Below are positions 7,371-8,625 of a stretch of 8,625 bases of DNA, piece after piece. Numbering within the stretch: the first letter of the stretch is position 1; every line of letters begins with the position of its first letter. Source of the stretch: Verrucomicrobiota bacterium (GTDB taxonomy: Bacteria; Verrucomicrobiota; Verrucomicrobiia; Limisphaerales; JAHEOI01); the NCBI GenBank assembly GCA_018610125.1, contig JAHEOI010000031.1, positions 1-8,625 of the forward strand. Reading direction: 5' to 3'. Position numbers and translations under genes: made by a program. A model generated the notes under the pieces. It saw nothing but the letters and a program-made list of their open reading frames with translations, made no database searches and was not told the origin of the DNA.

Positions 7371-7428
7371 GGCGCCGAATCTTGTTCGCGAGCCTTTCTG
7401 CCTTTTTCTCCTCTGCTTTTTTTTTTTT
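7371..7428 (+). terminator. Possible intrinsic-type terminator after the 6400-7350 gene
   Basis: An imperfect stem (GG, CG, bulged C, CGAA at 7371-7379; TTCG, CG, bulged AG, CC at 7385-7394) with loop TCTTG is followed by an almost pure pyrimidine tract ending in twelve T's (7417-7428). The U-tract orientation fits transcripts from the plus-strand gene. The stem is weak and about 22 bases separate it from the T12 run, so the call is tentative. The minus-strand gene's stop lies immediately beyond, at 7430-7432. Confidence 0.35.
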
Positions 7429-7429
7429 C

Positions 7430-8524
7430 CTAATCCCGGGTTAGATAATCGGCTCGGCCGACCAGGGATTCCAGGTAACGCTTAATGGGGCGGGCCTTTG
7501 CGAGGGCATTTTTCTCCGTCTGACCGGGGAAGCTGTCGATGATAAAACGCACCGCGGCAATGGGAGCTCCGTTTCGATCATCGAGAGGATAGACGACCGA
7601 AGCCACGGAATTGTCCCCATTATAGTTATCCCCGTAGTAAATGGTGCCGTTTTCAATGACATCCTTTTCGACATCGCTTGCCGGCTTTCCCAGAGTTTTG
7701 TCGCCTTTGCTCGCGATAAGCCGGATTTGCGGATTATTCGGAGAATAGGAGTAAATCTCCAATCCCTCCAACCGTGAATAACGCTCCAAGGCCTTCTCGA
7801 CCATCCGCTGGGCCAGACTGACCCGGGGTTGGTATGTGACTCTTAACCCGGTGAAATAGCTGATTGAGTCGGCTTTGGTCCAAAATCCGATCTTCCCCTC
7901 GCTAAACGTGTTGTCATTCAACGTCGGCATAATTCGATCGCCATCGAGCCAACAGTCGATTTGATTCCCGGAGCATTTGATCTTGAGCCGGTACCAGACA
8001 CCCGATTCGACCGGCTTCTCGGGGCCGATCAAAGGGCCGCGTCGGCCGTCAACATACTTGTAAAATCGAATGGTTTTCTCGTAGGCGCTGGCCCGTAAGA
8101 CATAGTAGTTTTTGGGGTCTTGGAGGCGAAAGGCAATTCCGGCCGTCTGGGCCAGGGCACCCCCTTTGATCTTAAAGCGGGTCGTGAGCGTGAAATTTTT
8201 GAAATCGAGCGGGTCGTAGATCAGGAGGGGGTAGTGGTCTTGTTTGGCGGTGCGCTTTGTTTGTGCCAGCACAGGCCGGGTTGAGTCGACCGGGTTGTGC
8301 TCGTGTTGAAAAAACGGTTCCAACGTAGGGGGGACTTTCCCCATGACAATTTCCCAGTTGCCGGCGCTTCGCGTATTGCCTGGCAAGGCCGGCTTGAAAG
8401 GGGCATCCTCGGGAAGGGTGCCCTGCTCAAAATTGCCGAAGTCGATCGCAACCTCATCGCTACGCGCTACCGAGCTCGCTGCGATGAAAACGGCACTGAT
8501 CATAATCCAAAGCGGCTTACGCAT
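7430..8524 (-). CDS. Exported LamG/DUF1080-like protein with C-terminal Cache-like sensor domain
   Basis: 364 residues from the ATG at 8524; signal peptide MRKPLWIMISAVFIAASSVA with likely cleavage after ARS or VA; an internal Met8 is an alternative start. Residues about 25-232 look like a concanavalin A/LamG-type jelly roll of the DUF1080/GH16-like kind (NFTLTTRFKIKGG, GIAFRLQDPKNYYVLRAS, GVWYRLKIKCSGNQIDCWLDG, GKIGFWTKADSISYF), a fold common in PVC exported carbohydrate-related proteins; no GH16 catalytic ExDxE is visible, so binding is more likely than hydrolysis. Residues about 236-356 (RLIASKGDKTLGKPASDVE, SVVYPLDDRNGAPIAAVRF) resemble a single Cache/PAS-like extracellular sensor fold. 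There is no transmembrane segment or signalling output domain, so it would be a soluble sensor-like module. It appears to be a single-gene unit. The domain calls are from motif resemblance. Confidence 0.9.
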   Translation of the reverse strand: MRKPLWIMISAVFIAASSVARSDEVAIDFGNFEQGTLPEDAPFKPALPGNTRSAGNWEIVMGKVPPTLEPFFQHEHNPVDSTRPVLAQTKRTAKQDHYPLLIYDPLDFKNFTLTTRFKIKGGALAQTAGIAFRLQDPKNYYVLRASAYEKTIRFYKYVDGRRGPLIGPEKPVESGVWYRLKIKCSGNQIDCWLDGDRIMPTLNDNTFSEGKIGFWTKADSISYFTGLRVTYQPRVSLAQRMVEKALERYSRLEGLEIYSYSPNNPQIRLIASKGDKTLGKPASDVEKDVIENGTIYYGDNYNGDNSVASVVYPLDDRNGAPIAAVRFIIDSFPGQTEKNALAKARPIKRYLESLVGRADYLTRD

Positions 8525-8532
8525 GATGGGCT

Positions 8533-8562
8533 ATCTTAGCGGACCGAAGCGCGTGCGATCAA
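8533..8562 (-). promoter_or_regulatory. Candidate promoter for the LamG/Cache-like gene, with small inverted repeat
   Basis: On the minus strand TTGATC (plus 8557-8562) and TAAGAT (plus 8533-8538) are separated by 18 bases. The -10 ends only 8 bases before the ATG at 8524, again implying a nearly leaderless mRNA; no Shine-Dalgarno is present in those 8 bases. An inverted repeat TCAAC-G-GTTGA (8559-8569) overlaps the -35 element and could be an operator half-site pair. Prediction by eye only. Confidence 0.35.
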
Positions 8563-8599
8563 CGGTTGACAAGGTCCTGCGTCGGGCCTGATTTGACAT

Positions 8600-8625
8600 G
8601 ATAGGGACGCCGTCCTCGGCGTCCG
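8600..8625 (+). repeat. Palindromic (REP-like) hairpin repeat at window end
   Basis: GGACGCCG (8605-8612) and CGGCGTCC (8617-8624) form a perfect 8-bp stem around a TCCT loop, preceded by TGATAG. The size, GC-rich palindrome and intergenic position are those of REP-type elements, which in many bacteria are spread by RAYT (Y1-type) transposases. No such transposase is in the window. A diverged inverted relative lies at 2538-2562. The element may continue past the window end. Confidence 0.6.

Noticed and set aside
7417..7428. T12 homopolymer as a phase-variation switch
   Set aside because: It lies outside both flanking reading frames and away from any promoter, so slippage would not alter a gene product.

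Overview
The window looks like chromosomal DNA of a PVC-group bacterium, most likely Verrucomicrobiota. This is inferred from gene style, not from a marker gene: almost every protein is exported, the start sites mostly lack clear Shine-Dalgarno sequences, and the domain types (LamG plus cysteine-free Ig plus a dehydrogenase-like beta-propeller, an azurin fused to a PVC-style C-terminal domain, a Tat-exported enolase-superfamily enzyme) are typical of that group. There are no rRNA, tRNA, CRISPR or transposase genes.

Layout. 1-1149 (+): 3' part of a gene for a C-terminally membrane-anchored protein with a faint LolA-like signature; its reading frame is open from base 1. 1265-2509 (+): mandelate racemase/muconate lactonizing-type enzyme with a twin-arginine signal. 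2510-2584: short convergent gap holding a degenerate palindromic repeat. 6219-5086 (-) then 5074-2585 (-): a two-gene operon, an exported azurin-like copper protein with an extra C-terminal domain, followed 11 bases later by a large secreted LamG/Ig/beta-propeller protein. 6220-6399: divergent intergenic region with short direct repeats. 6400-7350 (+): exported protein of unknown function with a charged tail, followed by a possible terminator. 8524-7430 (-): exported LamG-like protein with a C-terminal sensor-like (Cache-like) domain. 8525-8625: its promoter region and a perfect palindromic repeat at the window end.

How they may work together (inference): the azurin/propeller operon looks like a periplasmic oxidation module in which a glucose/sorbosone dehydrogenase-like propeller could pass electrons to a co-encoded blue copper protein. 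Neither protein has a CxxCH haem motif, although haem-bearing relatives are common in PVC bacteria. The enolase-superfamily enzyme and the two LamG-containing proteins fit a lifestyle of extracytoplasmic sugar or sugar-acid processing, but nothing fixes the substrates.

The most noteworthy non-coding signal is a hairpin repeat at the window end with a diverged, inverted relative at 2538-2562. The two share flanking bases and show a compensatory base-pair change.
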